Origin: Datura wrightii
Lineage: Eukaryota > Streptophyta > Magnoliopsida > Solanales > Solanaceae
DNA length: 64,000 bases
Direction of reading: 5' to 3'
NCBI GenBank assembly: GCA_035772735.1
Contig: JASDFA010000001.1
Location: forward strand, 135,017,001-135,081,000
Shown here: in pieces, positions 46,350-58,944 of the stretch
Layout of the letters: each line of letters starts with the position of its first letter
How positions within the stretch are numbered: the stretch's first letter is position 1
Notes under the pieces: model-generated
Seen by the model: only the letters and a program-made list of their open reading frames with translations
What the model was told of the DNA's origin: nothing
Databases searched by the model: none
Position numbers and translations under genes: made by a program

Positions 46350-49300
46350 TCATTCATTCGCTAAGGTGATAGACGTCTTCTCTCGATTCATGCCCTCACC
46401 CCAGTAGTGCTTACAACTCTGACCATTTACTAAGAATGTGGCACTTTTATCTTTTTGCCACAATTCAACGACCCCGTACGAGGTCATCCTCACTACCTTA
46501 AATGGTCCAGACCACTTAGATCTAAGTTTTCCCGAGAATAACTTCAACATAGAGTTGAATAGCAACACCATCTGGCTAGGCTCAACTATTCGATGCACTA
46601 TATGCTTGTCATGCCACCTCTTCGTTTTTTCCTTGTACAATTTAGCACTCTCATATGCGTGCCATCAAAACTCATCCAACTCACAAAATTGCAACAACCG
46701 CTTTTTTCAGCTAACTTGGGATCCATGATCAACTTCCGCACAGCCCAATTGGCCTGATGTTCAAGCTCTACGGCTAGATGACATGCCTTCCCATAAATTA
46801 ACCAATAAGGTGAAGTCCCAATTGGCGTCTTATAAGCAGTTCTATATGCCCACAAAGCATCATCCAATTTGCTTGCCCAATCCTTACATTGAGCATTCAC
46901 CATTTTTTGCAAAATCTGCTTGACTCTCCGGTTTGACACTTCCACCTTCCCGCTAGTTTGCAGATGATCTGTTGTAGCCACTTTATGTCGCACCCTGTAT
47001 TTAGACAACAAATTTTGGAACCAGGCATTAACAAAGTGTGAACCTCCATCACTGATAATTGCTCGTGAAGTTCCAAATCTGGTAAAAATCTGTTTTTTCA
47101 CAAATTTAGCCACCACCTTGGTATCATTCGTGGGACAAGCTGCTGCCTCAACTCATTTAGACATGTAATCTATGGCTACCAGAATATATTGATTACCAAA
47201 CTATGGTGAAAAGGGCCCCAAAAAATCTATCCCCCACATATCAAATACCTCAACTTCCAAGATGTTATTCAATGGCATCTCATGTTTCCTGCTGATTGTC
47301 CCCATTCTTTGACATTCATCACAGGACTTGACATATGTTGCTGCAACCTTGAATAATGTTGGCCAAAAGAAACCAGATTGGAGCACTTTATGAGCGGTAC
47401 ACTCTCCTCCATGACGACCGCCATACGGTGATGAATGACAACTTCTCAACACCTCACCTATCTGATTCTTTGGAATGCACCGTCTCATTACTTGATCTAG
47501 TCCTTGCTTAAATAAATAAGGTTCATCCCACACATAGTACCAGGACTCATGCTTCAGCTTCTTTCTTTGTTGAGCGGTTGCCTCTGGTGGGTATACTCCA
47601 CTTACTATCAGGCCTACTATATCTGCATACCAAGGGAGTTCCACCTCCTTCAGTGCTAAGAGTTGTTCATCAGGGAACTCTTCCCGGATGCGCTCAACCT
47701 CATTCACATGTGACCTATCCTCTAGTCATGACAGGTGATCTGCGACCTGATTTTCACTTCCCTTCCTGTCTCGGATTTCCAAGTCAAACTCTTGCAGCAA
47801 TAATATCCACCTAATTAATCTGGGTTACATCTTTCTTGCCGAATAAGAATCATATGGCAGCATGGTCCGTGTGTACCACCACTTTTGTCCCAACCAGATA
47901 GGACCTGAACTTGTCAAATGCATAAACAAGTGCTAGCATCTCTTTCTCGGTGACTGTGTAGTTTACCTGCGCGGCATCAAGCATTTTGCTTGCATAGTAG
48001 AAGGAGTGAAAAATCTTTTTCCTTTACTGCCCCAATACCGTCCCCATAGAAACATCACTAGCATCACACATCAGCTCGAAGAGGTGTTCCTAGTCAGGAG
48101 CAATGAGAATGGGAGCTTCCACCAGCTTCTTCTTCAGCTCCTCAAATTCTTTCACACATTCTATGCCAAACTCAAACTTCACATCTTTTTCTAATAGTCG
48201 GCGCATTGGTCTGGAAATATTTGAGAAATCTCGAATGAATCGTCTATAAAAGCCAGCATGTCCTAAGAAACTACGGACACCCCTAACCGATACTGGTGGT
48301 GGTAGCTTCTCAATCACCTCAGCCTTTGCGCGATCAACCTCCAAAGCTCTGTGAGGCACCTTATGGCCAAGAACAATGCCCTCCTTGACTAAAAAGTGAC
48401 ACTTCTCCCAATTAAGCACCAGGTTTGAGTCTTCACACCTCGCCAAAACCCTGTCTAAATTTTTCAAACACGCAGCAAACGAGTTACCAAAAATAGAAAA
48501 ATCATCCATAAATACCTCAACATAGTCTTCCACCATATCATGAAATATTTCCATCATGCATCGCTGGAAGGTGGCTGGTGCATTCCATAACCCAAAGGGC
48601 ATATGCTTGAAGGCATATGTCCCATAGGGACAGGTGAATGTGGTCTTCTCCGGATCTTCTAGGGCTATAGCTATTTGATTATAGCCAGAATAACCATTTA
48701 GAAAGCAATAATACTCCTGCCCTGTAAGTCTATCCAACATTTGATCGATAAATGGTATGGGATAGTTATCTTTACGAGTGGCCTCATTTAGTTTCTTATA
48801 ATCCATGCAAATCCTCCAACCTGTGACTGTTCGAGTGGGAATTAACTCATTCTTCTCGTTAGTGACAACTGTCATACCCCTTTTCTTTGGGACACATTGA
48901 ACCAGACTGACCCACTCGCTGTCTGAGATCAGATACACCACTCCTGTATCTAGCCACTTAATCACCTCCTTCCTGACTACATCTTTCATCACCGGGTTCA
49001 GCCTCCTTTGATGTTGTACAATTGGCTTAGATCCTTCCTCCATCAATATCTTGTGCATGCAGAAAGCTGGACTGATTCACCGGATGTCTGACATCTGCCA
49101 TCCCATAGCGCATTTTCGCCTCCTCAAGACCACTAATGCTTCTTGCACCTGTGAATCTGTCAGTTCTGCTAAAATAATGATCGACAATGCGTCATCTTCT
49201 CCCAAAAATACATACTGCAGGTGTGGAGGCAATGCTTTTAGCTCCAATTTGGGTGCCTCCTTTATTGATGGCTTTGGTGATGGTTCTAAGGACCGCTGCA

Positions 49301-49850
49301 AGGGCTCAAACTCCTTCTTTTGGAAGAACATTTTTGCCTCATTCAGAGCTTGGACCATTTCATGTGTTGCACCATCCCCTGACTGACCATGTCGCACCAA
49401 TGCTCTCTCTAAGGAATCCTTTGGGCCAATAAGCTGAAGTGCGGACTCTTAGTCCACAATAGTGATGGCCGACAACTCTTCATAAATAACCGGTAGCTTC
49501 ATAGACTTGTAGACATCAAATACTTCTATCTTATCATGAGCTCTCATGGTTAGCTGCCCAGCAGCTACATCAATTAGAGCTCTCCCAGTTACCAAAAAGG
49601 GATGTCCCAAAATAAATGGGACTTCTAAATCTGGCTCAAAATCAAGAATTATGAAATCCACGGGGAAAATAAGGGAGCCCACTTGCACTAGCACATCCTC
49701 ATCAATTCCATCTAGCATTGCCAATGAACAATCGACTAGATGCAAGATTATTGTAGTGGGACTGGGACTACCCAACCCCAACTTCTTGAATACAATGTAG
49801 GCATTAAGTTAATACTCACTCCCAAATCACACAAACCACGAGCTCGAATG
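46350..49850 (-). pseudogene. pol: pol of Ath-2: protease, RT, RNase H, integrase, broken
   Basis: Read on the minus strand. The protease region (49449-49850) contains a DLGVSINLMP-like motif and the ILGHPFL block; its frame is shifted relative to gag. RT (48090-49058) keeps FMDD, but motif A reads FLNGYSGYNQ: codon 48696-48698 encodes Asn where the catalytic Asp is expected. RNase H (about 47700-48090) has MCDASDVSMG, HTDHAAIRFLF and stops. The integrase zinc region is at 47201-47707 (CHSSPYGGRHGG, CDECQ). The core is at 46598-47116, with ISDGGSHF and the KVEVSNR Glu region. The C-terminal region ends at 46350. The domain order and residues fit the Athila clade, and there is no chromodomain. 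Confidence 0.9.
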
Positions 49851-51717
49851 GACTACCCAATAGTAATCTAGTAAAACTTCCCGGATCTTTAAGCTTTGTG
49901 GGCAATCTACTCTGTATTTGAGACATGCACTCTTCAGTAAGTGCAACTGTAGCACATTCTGTCAGTCTGCTCTTGTTTGCAATGATATCCTTTATGTACT
50001 TTACATACTTAGGAACTCCTTGCAAAACATCTACCAAAGGAAGATTAATATGCACCTGATTCAACACTTCCATAAACTTCTTGAAGCATCCTTCCTCTTT
50101 ATACTTTCGCAATCTCTGTGGGAAAGAGGGCGGTGGTCTTTCATTATCTGCTGCCTTTCCACTCCCCCTCACATTATCATTCTCTTCAGCCTGCTCTGTT
50201 GTTTTATCTTGTTGTGGTGGCTTTTCGGGTTCCAACTCCTTTAGTTGCTTTCCAGTTCTAGTGGTGACAGTATTCACCTGCTTGGGATTTGTGTCTATAT
50301 CACTCGGTAATCCGCCCCGCGGTCTAGTATTCTGTGCTCCAGCTAACTGTCCCAACTGAATCTCCAAAGCCTTTGTGGCCAACTGCTGGTTCTTCATGTA
50401 AGTTGTCAATTTTACTTGGTCAGCCTGCATCTAAGCTTGGTTAGCTATAATGGTCTTCAGCATGTCCTCGATGCTGCTAAACTAAGGAGGTGCATTATTC
50501 CCTCTGAATTGGGGCTGGAAATTCTGATGAGCCCCTTGGTTCCTGTGCAAGCCCTGATTTGAACTTTGCCCCTGATAACTATTACTACCCCAAGAAAAAT
50601 TCGGATGGTTCCTCCAATTCAGGTTGTAATTGTTGTCGTACTGCTGACTGTTGCCCCTTTGCGCATTGCCAACAAAATAAACTGTGTGTGGATTAGCACC
50701 ACATACATCAGGTGAGTGCTCACTGCTACCACAAACTTCACACCATACCTGCTGGACTGCATTGACCGGAGCTTGTGACTGCCCCAAGCTCATGCTACTA
50801 AAATGAGTATTGTTATGATTTTGAAATGCAACTATCTGTGCAGCAATAACTGTGAGTCCATCTACCTCCAAGACCCCTGCTGCTTTCTTCACCACACCTC
50901 GGGTTATGTCAGCATTCCATTCAGGATTACCTTGTGAAATACGATTCAATAATGTATACAGCTCTTCATATGTCTTTTCCAACGGTTGCCCCCCAGCTGT
51001 AGAACCTAACAGAATTTTGGTATGAGGTTCCAAGCCTTCTGTAAAAGTATGCACCAACACATCATTTGACTGATGATGTTGGGGACAATCTCTCAACATC
51101 GACTTGAACCTCTCCTAGGCCTGATACAAGTTCTCACCATCTCTTTGCTTAAAACTTAGAATCTGACTTCTAAGCTTGGCTGTCTTCCCTGATGGAAAGA
51201 ACCTAATTAAGAACTTCTTTTCCAGATCATCCCATGTGGTAATAGAATTAGGCAGTTCAACCTTTAACCACCTCTTAGATTCCCTCAGCAATGAAAATGG
51301 AAACAATGTAAGCCTCACATAATCTGATGATACTCCAGCGGATATGTACGTATCACTGATCTACAAAAAAGTTTGTAGATGCTGCTGTGGGTCTTCATGA
51401 GGAAGACCTGTGAATTGTCCGCTGGTATGCAATAACTGCATCATGTTCTGTTTCAGCTCAAATCTACCTCCTGGCTCCGGCTTGTGGATGTTGTATGTCA
51501 CATTATTTGCGCGTGGAATTGCCACCATGCACACAGGTCTTGCTGCCATCACTTCAGGCACTAAATCTGCCCATCCAACTGGTGGATGCTGTTGTTGTTC
51601 CAGAATTTCCCTCTGTAACAACTGCAACTTCCTTTCTAGAGCTTCCCTCTTTTGTAAATGAAACTATCTCTCCGGCTCCAAAAATGGATCCACCAATTCC
51701 TTATTTCTTGTAAGCAT
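49816..51717 (-). pseudogene. gag: gag of Ath-2, broken by in-frame stops
   Basis: The start is the ATG at 51717 (MLTRNKELVDPFLEPER), which keeps a single frame down to 49816. Recognisable parts: FTGLPHEDPQQHLQTFL, WDDLEKKFLIRFFPSGKTAKLR and the Athila gag core, an intact zinc knuckle CX2CX4HX4C (CEVCGSSEHSPDVC, about 50705-50750), a Gln/Asn-rich segment, and a PPQDK/QAEEN linker to the protease region. At least four stops interrupt the frame, including ones at 51358-51360, 51112-51114 and 50479-50481. At its end the frame shifts into protease by one base. Confidence 0.88.
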
Positions 51718-51830
51718 TCAGAAAAGACTTACTACCTGCAAGAGTAACCTTTAAGATCAAGTTGTCAATACTTGCATAAAACTTGCAAACTAACAGAAAA
51801 AAAAATTTAATCCACCAATTATACCAGTGC

Positions 51831-51845
51831 CTGGCAACGGCGCCA
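51831..51845 (-). other. Primer binding site of Ath-2
   Basis: On the minus strand TGGCGCCGTTGCCAG, six bases after the 5' LTR. This is the type usual for Athila elements, which are reported to use tRNA-Asp. Confidence 0.85.
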
Positions 51846-51851
51846 AAAACT

Positions 51852-53284
51852 TGTTCATGCCGCAATGCACACAAGAGCACATGGTCGTACAAGTAATAGA
51901 GTGGTTCTTCCAAGCCAGGTATCAAACCCACAAGGACTGTAGCTTAGAGGTAAATTTTTTTTACTTTAGTAGCCACAATTTCTTATGCAAGTATATGAAT
52001 AACACACTGAATTAAAAGTTGTCAAAGAGTATTATTTACTGTAACACTAATTAAAATAAGAAAATATGATTTAAACAATAGCACGAACAATCTAAAGTTA
52101 AGGCGTAACATGCAGGCATGTATAATTTATATTATTTTTCAGCTAACCTCTCTCTTAGGTTGATGGTCGGGAAAGAGTAAAATTTGGCTCGGGTATTTCG
52201 AACCTCTATCCAATTACTGAATTATGAGCCATACACTGCACATTTCTGTGATGCAATAACTCATCTTCTGGCAAATCAAAATAGTTTCCCTAGATAACCG
52301 AATATGACATTGCAGCTATATTTCTATCCTGCACGCGAATCTTACCTTTAATTCACAACAAAGATAAGAACATATTCCCCTATTCCAAGTCTACCCTGAT
52401 AATTTTCCTCTCAGAATCAAATTAGGATTCTAATTTTACCTTAATGCTGGCCAAACATTAAAGCCATGAAAATCAAGAATAGCATAACAACCTTTCATGA
52501 AAGAAGTGAATTCAGCTGAATTGACATAAAATTACACAGTCCTGCACTTACCCTCAACTTCAGAATGAGGTAACTTAGCCACTCATTTGTTGATTAAACA
52601 TCTTCAAACAAGTTATAATCATACCAACCATTGAAATTTTGAAGAAGAGAGAAGAGAAAAAACCCTAGAATTTCCCTCAGCTCAACTGCCTTCCTCCTAC
52701 ATTCGTGCAAAATGTCAGATCCCTCAAATAAAAGCCTAAGTGTTCTATTTATACAAGTGAAAATTTTTTCAGAAATAAACTAGCAACGTGGCACGGAGCT
52801 CAACGCGGTGAAATAGCTCCGTGCCATAGAGCCATCGCAAGGGCTCATTGGAATTTGGGCAAGGTTGGAAATTCCATCAACGTGGAACGGAGGCCATCGT
52901 GGAGCTCAAGCTCCGTGCCATGGAGCCTTCGCGCTCCCTCACTATTTTGCACCTTCCAGTTTTTCATAATTTTCTTCTTACACCCATGTACTGTGGCATG
53001 TTGTTCAATGCGGACCATCCTTAGTGTGACACGGTGGGGAACTTTCAACTCTTCTTTAAGCCCTCCAAATATTAACCTATTCTGCCTCGAAGTTTAACTT
53101 TCTCCTCCAACTGACATCTCTGTCTTCTCCACCTGCAAATAGTCACCACACAATTATTAATCCGAAGATAGAAAAACAACCTTAATTTACTCAAAGCATG
53201 CATGAATACATCAATATTCTCCCTATCCAGACTCACAAAGGGTTGAAAATATGGAGTTTGTTCGTATACATACGCCCAAGAACA
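51852..53284 (-). repeat. 5' LTR of Ath-2
   Basis: 1433 bp. In element sense it starts TGTTCTTGGGCG and ends GGCATGAACA. The array is at about 52781-52940 and the TATA box at 52746-52753. It is flanked by ACTAA. Confidence 0.92.
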
Positions 53285-54114
53285 ACTAACATCCCTAGCC
53301 AGTCTGTGACTCTGTACATCATAGAATTCTCTCCCTTTGACAGTCAGGGATTCTCACTAGTAAGAATGATTCCCTTGATAGTCGGGGACGCTCCCTTTGA
53401 CAGGCAGGAACTTTCTTTGGACAGTTAGAGGCTCTCTTGATGTCAGTCACGATATCGTACCTCTGTATTATTTCCAATTGTTACTTTTGCGCATCAGTTG
53501 ATTTTATAATAATTCCTGTCCTTATAATACGATTATGTTGATATGAATATGTGAATCTTAGATAAGGTTGTCACAACTCGTTTCCATTACATTACTATAA
53601 ATAGGTTTTTCCATTATTTCCTCCTTGTTTATATTATGAGTTAGTTTATTTACGTTCCCTGCATACTCAGTACATTTCAAGTACTGACCAAACGCCTTCT
53701 TGTGCTATATCATTTCATGATATACATCTAGGTTTCCAGACTCAGTCTTGTGGTTAGATATGCTTCTCTCTCTCAGCTTATAGTGGTGAGTCCTCAACCT
53801 CTGAGGACGTGATTTATGTTCTTATTTAATTATGTTTCAGTTTTAAGACTTGGGAGTTAGTTGGGGCTTGTCCCAACAACTCATCACTTTAGTAGAATGC
53901 TTTCAGACATTATCTAGATGTATTCAGCATTGTAATAAATGTTATTAAATTGTTCTTATGGTTCATATTAGATTCTTGTTATTAGCTTCCGATTATTATG
54001 TTGTCAGTCGTTTTGATGTTAAGTGTATGCGATGATTGTGCCATGGGTCGACTTGGAGCCTTTCGGAGTTCCTTGTCCCGTGTTACGACTAGGGTGTGAA
54101 CTCGAGTCGTGACA
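53285..54114 (+). repeat. 3' LTR of Tek-C, second part
   Basis: Continues from 29692 after Ath-2; 53285-53289 is the duplicated ACTAA. Matches 24540-25373 and ends CGAGTCGTGACA. Confidence 0.9.
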
Positions 54115-54641
54115 GCTACTCCATGGACGAACCTACTCACCCGTGCACTCTGATCGGCTACCAACTCTAGGGCATATTTTGATAGGCGAGTGAACTCAAG
54201 GGAATACTCTTGTACTATCATTCTCCCTTTCTTCAAATTCATGAACTCAGCTACCTTCAGCTCCCTCATTTCACGAGGGAAGAACCGATCTAGAAAGGCA
54301 ACATGGAACTCATCCCAAGAGACAGGACCTGCTCTGGCGACCCTGCTATCCCTCTATTGGCAGAACCAGATATACGCGACCCCCTTCAACTGGTAAGAGG
54401 CCAACTCTACGCACTCAACTCCATTCACCCTCATGTCATGGGTGATCTTCACTATTTCATCTATTAACTCGTGCAGGTCCTTATCTACCTTGGACCCAAG
54501 GAACTCTGGCGGGTTTATCCTCAAGATGTCTTCTACTTGAGCCGCCGCTGCATTGCCATTCTACAGAACATGTGCAACGGCTTGCTGATTGAGCTGTGCG
54601 GTTAAGGCTTGCGCAAGCATCTAAATAGCGGCCCGGAACTC
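54115..54641 (-). pseudogene. gag: gag of Tek-B2, central part
   Basis: Rejoins 22603 across Tek-C at GCTAC. On the minus strand it reads back into the gag core (MRELKVAEFMNLKKGRMIVQEYSLEFTRLSKY). It continues to about 54641, where it is joined to AtL-D. Its last 166 bp (54476-54641) are repeated, about 15 percent diverged, at 58440-58606. Confidence 0.82.
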
Positions 54642-56808
54642 ATCCTACGAATAGGTCTACTTGCACTTAGTATCATGAAAAAAATCATTAAAGCTCAAAT
54701 AACTCACTCGCATGCATATAGGTTCAACATTAAGATGTCAAAGTTCGAAATCACTTAGCTTTTGAAAACTAACTCATCAAGACATATTTTTGGCCAACAT
54801 GAATTATATGTAATTTAGCAATCAAGATTAAACCAAAGTCTTACCATTGTGCTCCTCACAATTTGGAGAGATGCCTGTTTTCACACAAGATATAGAATAA
54901 GATTCTTGGGCATAGATAAAATAATTTTCGCTCTCTCCCAAAAGAACTCAATATACATTCAAAAGACGACCCACAGGCTTTCCCTTAGTGTAATACTCCA
55001 CTAATATAGAATTTGAATCAAGGATCAATTAGGATTTTAATTTGGTTGTAATGTAGGCTACGAACGAGTAGGAACTATTTGGCCAAGATAGTGACTAATC
55101 TCCCTAAGCACTTTAATGCTTCACAACACTTGATTTTTAGCTCATTCTTCAATTTCTAAAATTTTCTCCTTATACCTCCTTATTTTTCAATTTTTCAACT
55201 TAGGTGACTAGTGGGGATTTTTCTTTTCATCATTGAGCTCATTCACACACATTTGTTTCTTCTTCCGTTCCCACCCTTTACGCACCCCTAATCTAGCCAC
55301 CCTCAACTTAAGCATTTTTGCTTATGTTGAGGTTCACAATATCCAAGGAATGACCAGGGCCAAAATAGGTTCATTATAAACAAATGGGTATGGTTAATCG
55401 GTAAATCATGATTTTTTTTCATATTCAATTTTTCAAATCTCTTTGTTCTTTTTGTTTTCCCACTAAAAATCACCCTCCTTGTTTAGAAAATGTCACCTTT
55501 TTCTTTTCTTGCAATTCACCACACTTTTTAGCTTTTCTCTTCACTTCTCCAATTATGCTCCTTTCATACAAAAAATACTCATTAAAGTGCTCTAAGAGTC
55601 ATTTGGATCAAATACAAGTCGATAGAACAAAAGGGATTAAGCTTGTAATATGGCTATCAAAAGAATAGGCTAAGGCTCAAACATAGCTAACTAGGATAAT
55701 TACAATCAAGGTAGGTAAAATAGGATAAAAATATGGTTGCCAAAGAAATGCCTAGATCAATTCCTAAATCTATCATTCTTATTTCTCTTTGCGCAAACAC
55801 CGGGCAAATCCTGACATCAATTTACATGCATGGAGTATATCAAAAATTTCCTCACACATTGGCACAACATTGTTTAACAATGGTAATCAAGATCACATAA
55901 ACACATATATTCATATTGCATGCATAACATAATTAAGCCTATTTTTTTGTTTTGAAGAATAAGAGTCAATTTCCAAAAGACTAAGTGTTTCTACCTTTTT
56001 TATACATTTTTGAGTGAATTTAATAAAGTCTCAATGATACCTAAAGTGAAGCACATAGCATCCATAGGATCCAAGTTCTTGTTCTTCCTAATGACTAATT
56101 TACTCCTAAGACGGTCGTCATCCATCCATCATCGGGAAAGGTCATGACTCAATGACTAAAAATAAAATAAAAATAAAAATCTAGACTCTCTAGTCTGTTC
56201 TAAGGGACTATCCACCGAAAAAGTACCGAAAACAAAAATCGTAGGAACCCAAAATAAAATAAAACTAAAAAAAATACTACAAACCAACAAGAATGCATGA
56301 CAAATCATAAATCTCAAAAAACTAGGCCTACCATGTTCACATTTAGCAATTAAGGCATGCATGGTAATATGATGTTCATCTCCCACCTCACACTTAATTG
56401 GTTACACTATTCCTAGTGCTAAAACAAATAAGCATAAAGTAATAGAGTGCAAGAAGAACTCGCTGGGCCTCTACTCCTTGTCTTCAATATTTAAGCTCAA
56501 GCTTTATTGAAAATTATGACCTATCACCTGCACACTTGAACAAACACGTAAAAACAAACAAAAAAACAAAAAAAGATTTTCTTGGGTTGCCTCCTAAGTA
56601 GCGCCTGATTTAACGTCGTGGCACGACACAAGTATCTAGATTACTCAGACTTCATCAAGATACTTGTTGGGACCGTGGTCACATCTTGGCCACTTTTTTT
56701 ACCACACTAACCTGTGACATGTCAGAAAATAAGAGAAAAACAAAAAAAAAAATAGGAAATAAAGACTAAAAGTTAAACACAAGCAATTATCCAATCCTAA
56801 ACCATATT
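54642..56808 (-). other. Internal non-coding region of AtL-D
   Basis: No credible ORF. Blocks shared with the Ath-2 3' region are CATCCATCCATCAT with a GACGGTCGTC inverted repeat (about 56108-56145), and GGGACTATCC followed by an A-rich stretch (56208-56280). A block near 56585 (GGGTTGCCTCCTAAGTAGCG) matches the sequence just after Ath-2 pol. The element therefore joins its leader directly to post-pol sequence. Confidence 0.6.
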
Positions 56809-56825
56809 CCCCGGCAAAGGCACCA
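56809..56825 (-). other. Primer binding site of AtL-D
   Basis: On the minus strand TGGTGCCTTTGCCGGGG, five bases after the LTR. It is Athila-like in form, with differences from the Ath-2 site. Confidence 0.7.
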
Positions 56826-56830
56826 CGTTT

Positions 56831-58439
56831 TGATAATGCTCAAACTCACACTTCTTAACAATGTATGAAGCGGACGTTTTCAATAAAGAACCCAACTAGA
56901 GATTGGAGTCGATCTCACAAGGAATATGGAAGGATGTAGAAGAACGCTAGTGCTTAAGCTTTTAGTAAATTATTTCCTAAGAGGGGGAATTTGTAAAAGT
57001 AATAGATAACAATGTTGAGAAATTATGATGGTTGATTCCAAATTAATTCAATTAACTGGGGTAAGTGTTCCCCATGACTTCATAACAATAAGGCATTTTA
57101 TACTAGTGATCTATTCCGGTGCTCAGCATGCAATATTGGTAAGTTAGGTTCACCTAAATGGTTGGTCCCCTATCTAGATGATTTTCACCACACAACTTGG
57201 TCCTTCTATGAGTGTATTCTTGATTAACCCTTACCCTTAATATCGGATTAGCTATTCCCGAACAAGGTCAAGCAATTAGATGAGGGTTGATAGCCTCAAA
57301 TCTCCGTTGTTTATCCCTTTTCCCAATCACTACCTCCTTGGTCCGGTAAGTAAGAATAAGGCAAGTTCTAACATTTGCAACCGTTAAAAATCAATTAAAA
57401 CAAAGGAAGAAACAATACATGCATAAACTTCGTTCAAGAATCACTATGTATTTTACCTATGTGTGTTAATTTGTCATGGTTCCCGCAACCCTAGTTGTGG
57501 CAGTTTTAGCCTATCATGTTTATAAGTAAATTAATAGATTTCATAAATAAAAGCAAAAATTAATATTTACAACGTTGATAGAAAGAAACTCACTTGATTA
57601 TTGCAACAACAAAGAAGAACAATTCAATAATCGTCTTGAAGTTCCAAATGTAAGACACCAAACTTGTATCTAAAAACTTGAGACTTAAAACTCTAATCCT
57701 ACTTGAAGACTTTTGAACTTGAAACTTCAACTCTTAAAACTTGATAGCTATTACATGAAAATAAAGGGTATATATAGTAGTTAGATGTTTTCCTCATTCC
57801 TAGATGAATTTGGCTTGGGATTTCAAAGTTCCTTTTCCTAGTTAAAGTGGGAGACCCATTTCTAGCGTTGGAAACCTCCTTGCCACCTTGCCCTTGTCAA
57901 TGCCATGTCCTCCATGCCGCATTGCCAGTTGTGATAACGGGTCACCTAATGACTCGTTGTGCATGGGCATGAGTCATTAGGCCCCTCGTGGTCTAACTCC
58001 TTAAAATTTCTAGTCTACCTTATGGTTGGTTCCAGTGATCATCCAATGAGTCGTTTAGTAAACTAACGACTCATTATGTCTTTCGTCATCTCCACTAGTT
58101 ACTTTATCAATAATTTCTCCCATAGTTTTCACGACTGACTTTATGACTCGTTACCAGATGTAATGAGTCATTTCCTCAACCTGTCAGGTACACTGTTTCT
58201 GCATCTTTCAAACTCAACCTTTGCCCACGACTTCAACTTCTTTTCATCTTCATTCCATAAACCTCAAATACATTCAAATCCATCATTTTTAGCCCTGAAA
58301 AGATCTAATCACATGCGTTACCTAATTTTAAAAATATATATATAACATAAACACATGCAAACACACATAATTTGTTCTGAAAATATAGTAAAGTACGGGC
58401 AAAATATGTCTATGAGGTGCATGAGTACGCCCTTCATCA
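56831..58439 (-). repeat. 5' LTR of AtL-D
   Basis: 1609 bp. In element sense it starts TGATGAAGGGCG and ends GCATTATCA. U3 contains ATGACTCGTT and AACGACTCATT words (57930-58180) before a TATATATA box near 57769-57776. Confidence 0.7.
57769..58180 (-). promoter_or_regulatory. U3 ACGACTCGT-type array and TATA box, AtL-D LTR
   Basis: Words such as AATGAGTCGTT and TAATGACTCGTT cluster at 57930-58180, upstream in minus sense of a TATATATA box at about 57769-57776. They match the array type of the Tek-B and Tek-C LTRs rather than that of Ath-2. Confidence 0.5.
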
Positions 58440-58735
58440 CGGTCCTCATCTACCTTGGACCCAAGGAACTCCAGCGCGTTCATTCTCAAGAAGTTTCTAA
58501 CTTGAGTCGCTGCTACATTGCCATTCTACGAAACATGTGCAACGGCCTGCTGATTGACCTGAGTGGTCAAGGCCTGCGCAAGCATCTGAATAGCGGCTCA
58601 GAACTCAACATGAGCAACTGGCTCCGGTGCCTTGTGCTCCTGAACTGGTGGGGCTTGCTGGTGCCCACTACCGTTTCCATCTTCATGGCCTTCACCATTC
58701 CCAACTCTCCTACCATTCATTCTTCGAGGAGCCAT
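58440..58735 (-). pseudogene. gag: gag start of Tek-B2
   Basis: The ATG at 58735 begins MAPRRMNGRRVGNGEGHEDG, matching Tek-B1 gag. The reading continues towards 58440, where AtL-D begins. The 166 bp nearest AtL-D duplicate 54476-54641. A stop lies at about 58596. Confidence 0.8.
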
Positions 58736-58928
58736 GATTCTACAATCGCGAATGGTGCGAGTAAGAAGGATAGAAAGACTTTTCATCGCACGACATAGGT
58801 CATGAAAGAAGGGAACATTTCCTAAACGTCTCATAGTCTCTTCGTCATAAGTGTGGCGCATTTCACACCCATGAAAAAGAGTCTACTTAACACGGCTTTC
58901 AGACAACCTAGGACACTTCAAACCTATG

Positions 58929-58940
58929 GATCTAATACCA
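58929..58940 (-). other. Primer binding site of Tek-B2
   Basis: On the minus strand TGGTATTAGATC, four bases after the LTR end. It has two differences from TGGTATCAGAGC. Confidence 0.7.
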
Positions 58941-58944
58941 AGTT

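Larger units (their letters stand above)
29693..53284 (-). mobile_element. Ath-2: Athila-like element with a second ORF
   Basis: A minus-strand element about 12.8 kb long once nested Tek-A2 is removed. Its order is 5' LTR (51852-53284), primer site (51831-51845), gag, pol, an array-bearing spacer, ORF2, a long non-coding 3' region, polypurine tract and 3' LTR (29693-31174). It is flanked by ACTAA at 29688-29692 and 53285-53289. The undisturbed target can be read in the Tek-C 5' LTR near 24540. LTR divergence is about 3 percent by eye. Confidence 0.92.
22604..54114 (+). mobile_element. Tek-C: gag-only (TR-GAG-like) Tekay-related element
   Basis: Both LTRs are present: 22604-25373, and 27686-29692 joined to 53285-54114. 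The element is flanked by GCTAC at 22599-22603 and 54115-54119. The internal region is only about 2.3 kb. It has a primer site and gag but no protease, RT, RNase H or integrase, so it would have needed enzymes from relatives. Its 3' LTR is split by Ath-2. Confidence 0.88.
54642..58439 (-). mobile_element. AtL-D: truncated Athila-like element without gag or pol
   Basis: A minus-strand element with a 5' LTR (56831-58439) and primer site (56809-56825). The internal region (54642-56808) resembles only the post-pol and 3' non-coding parts of Ath-2. No 3' LTR is found at its left end. Internal deletion of the coding region plus loss of the 3' end explains the structure. It is not flanked by a simple 5-bp duplication. 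Confidence 0.65.

Noticed and set aside
58163..58798. Plus-strand ORFs as possible host gene exons
   Set aside because: The region is the AtL-D LTR and the antisense of Tek-B2 gag.
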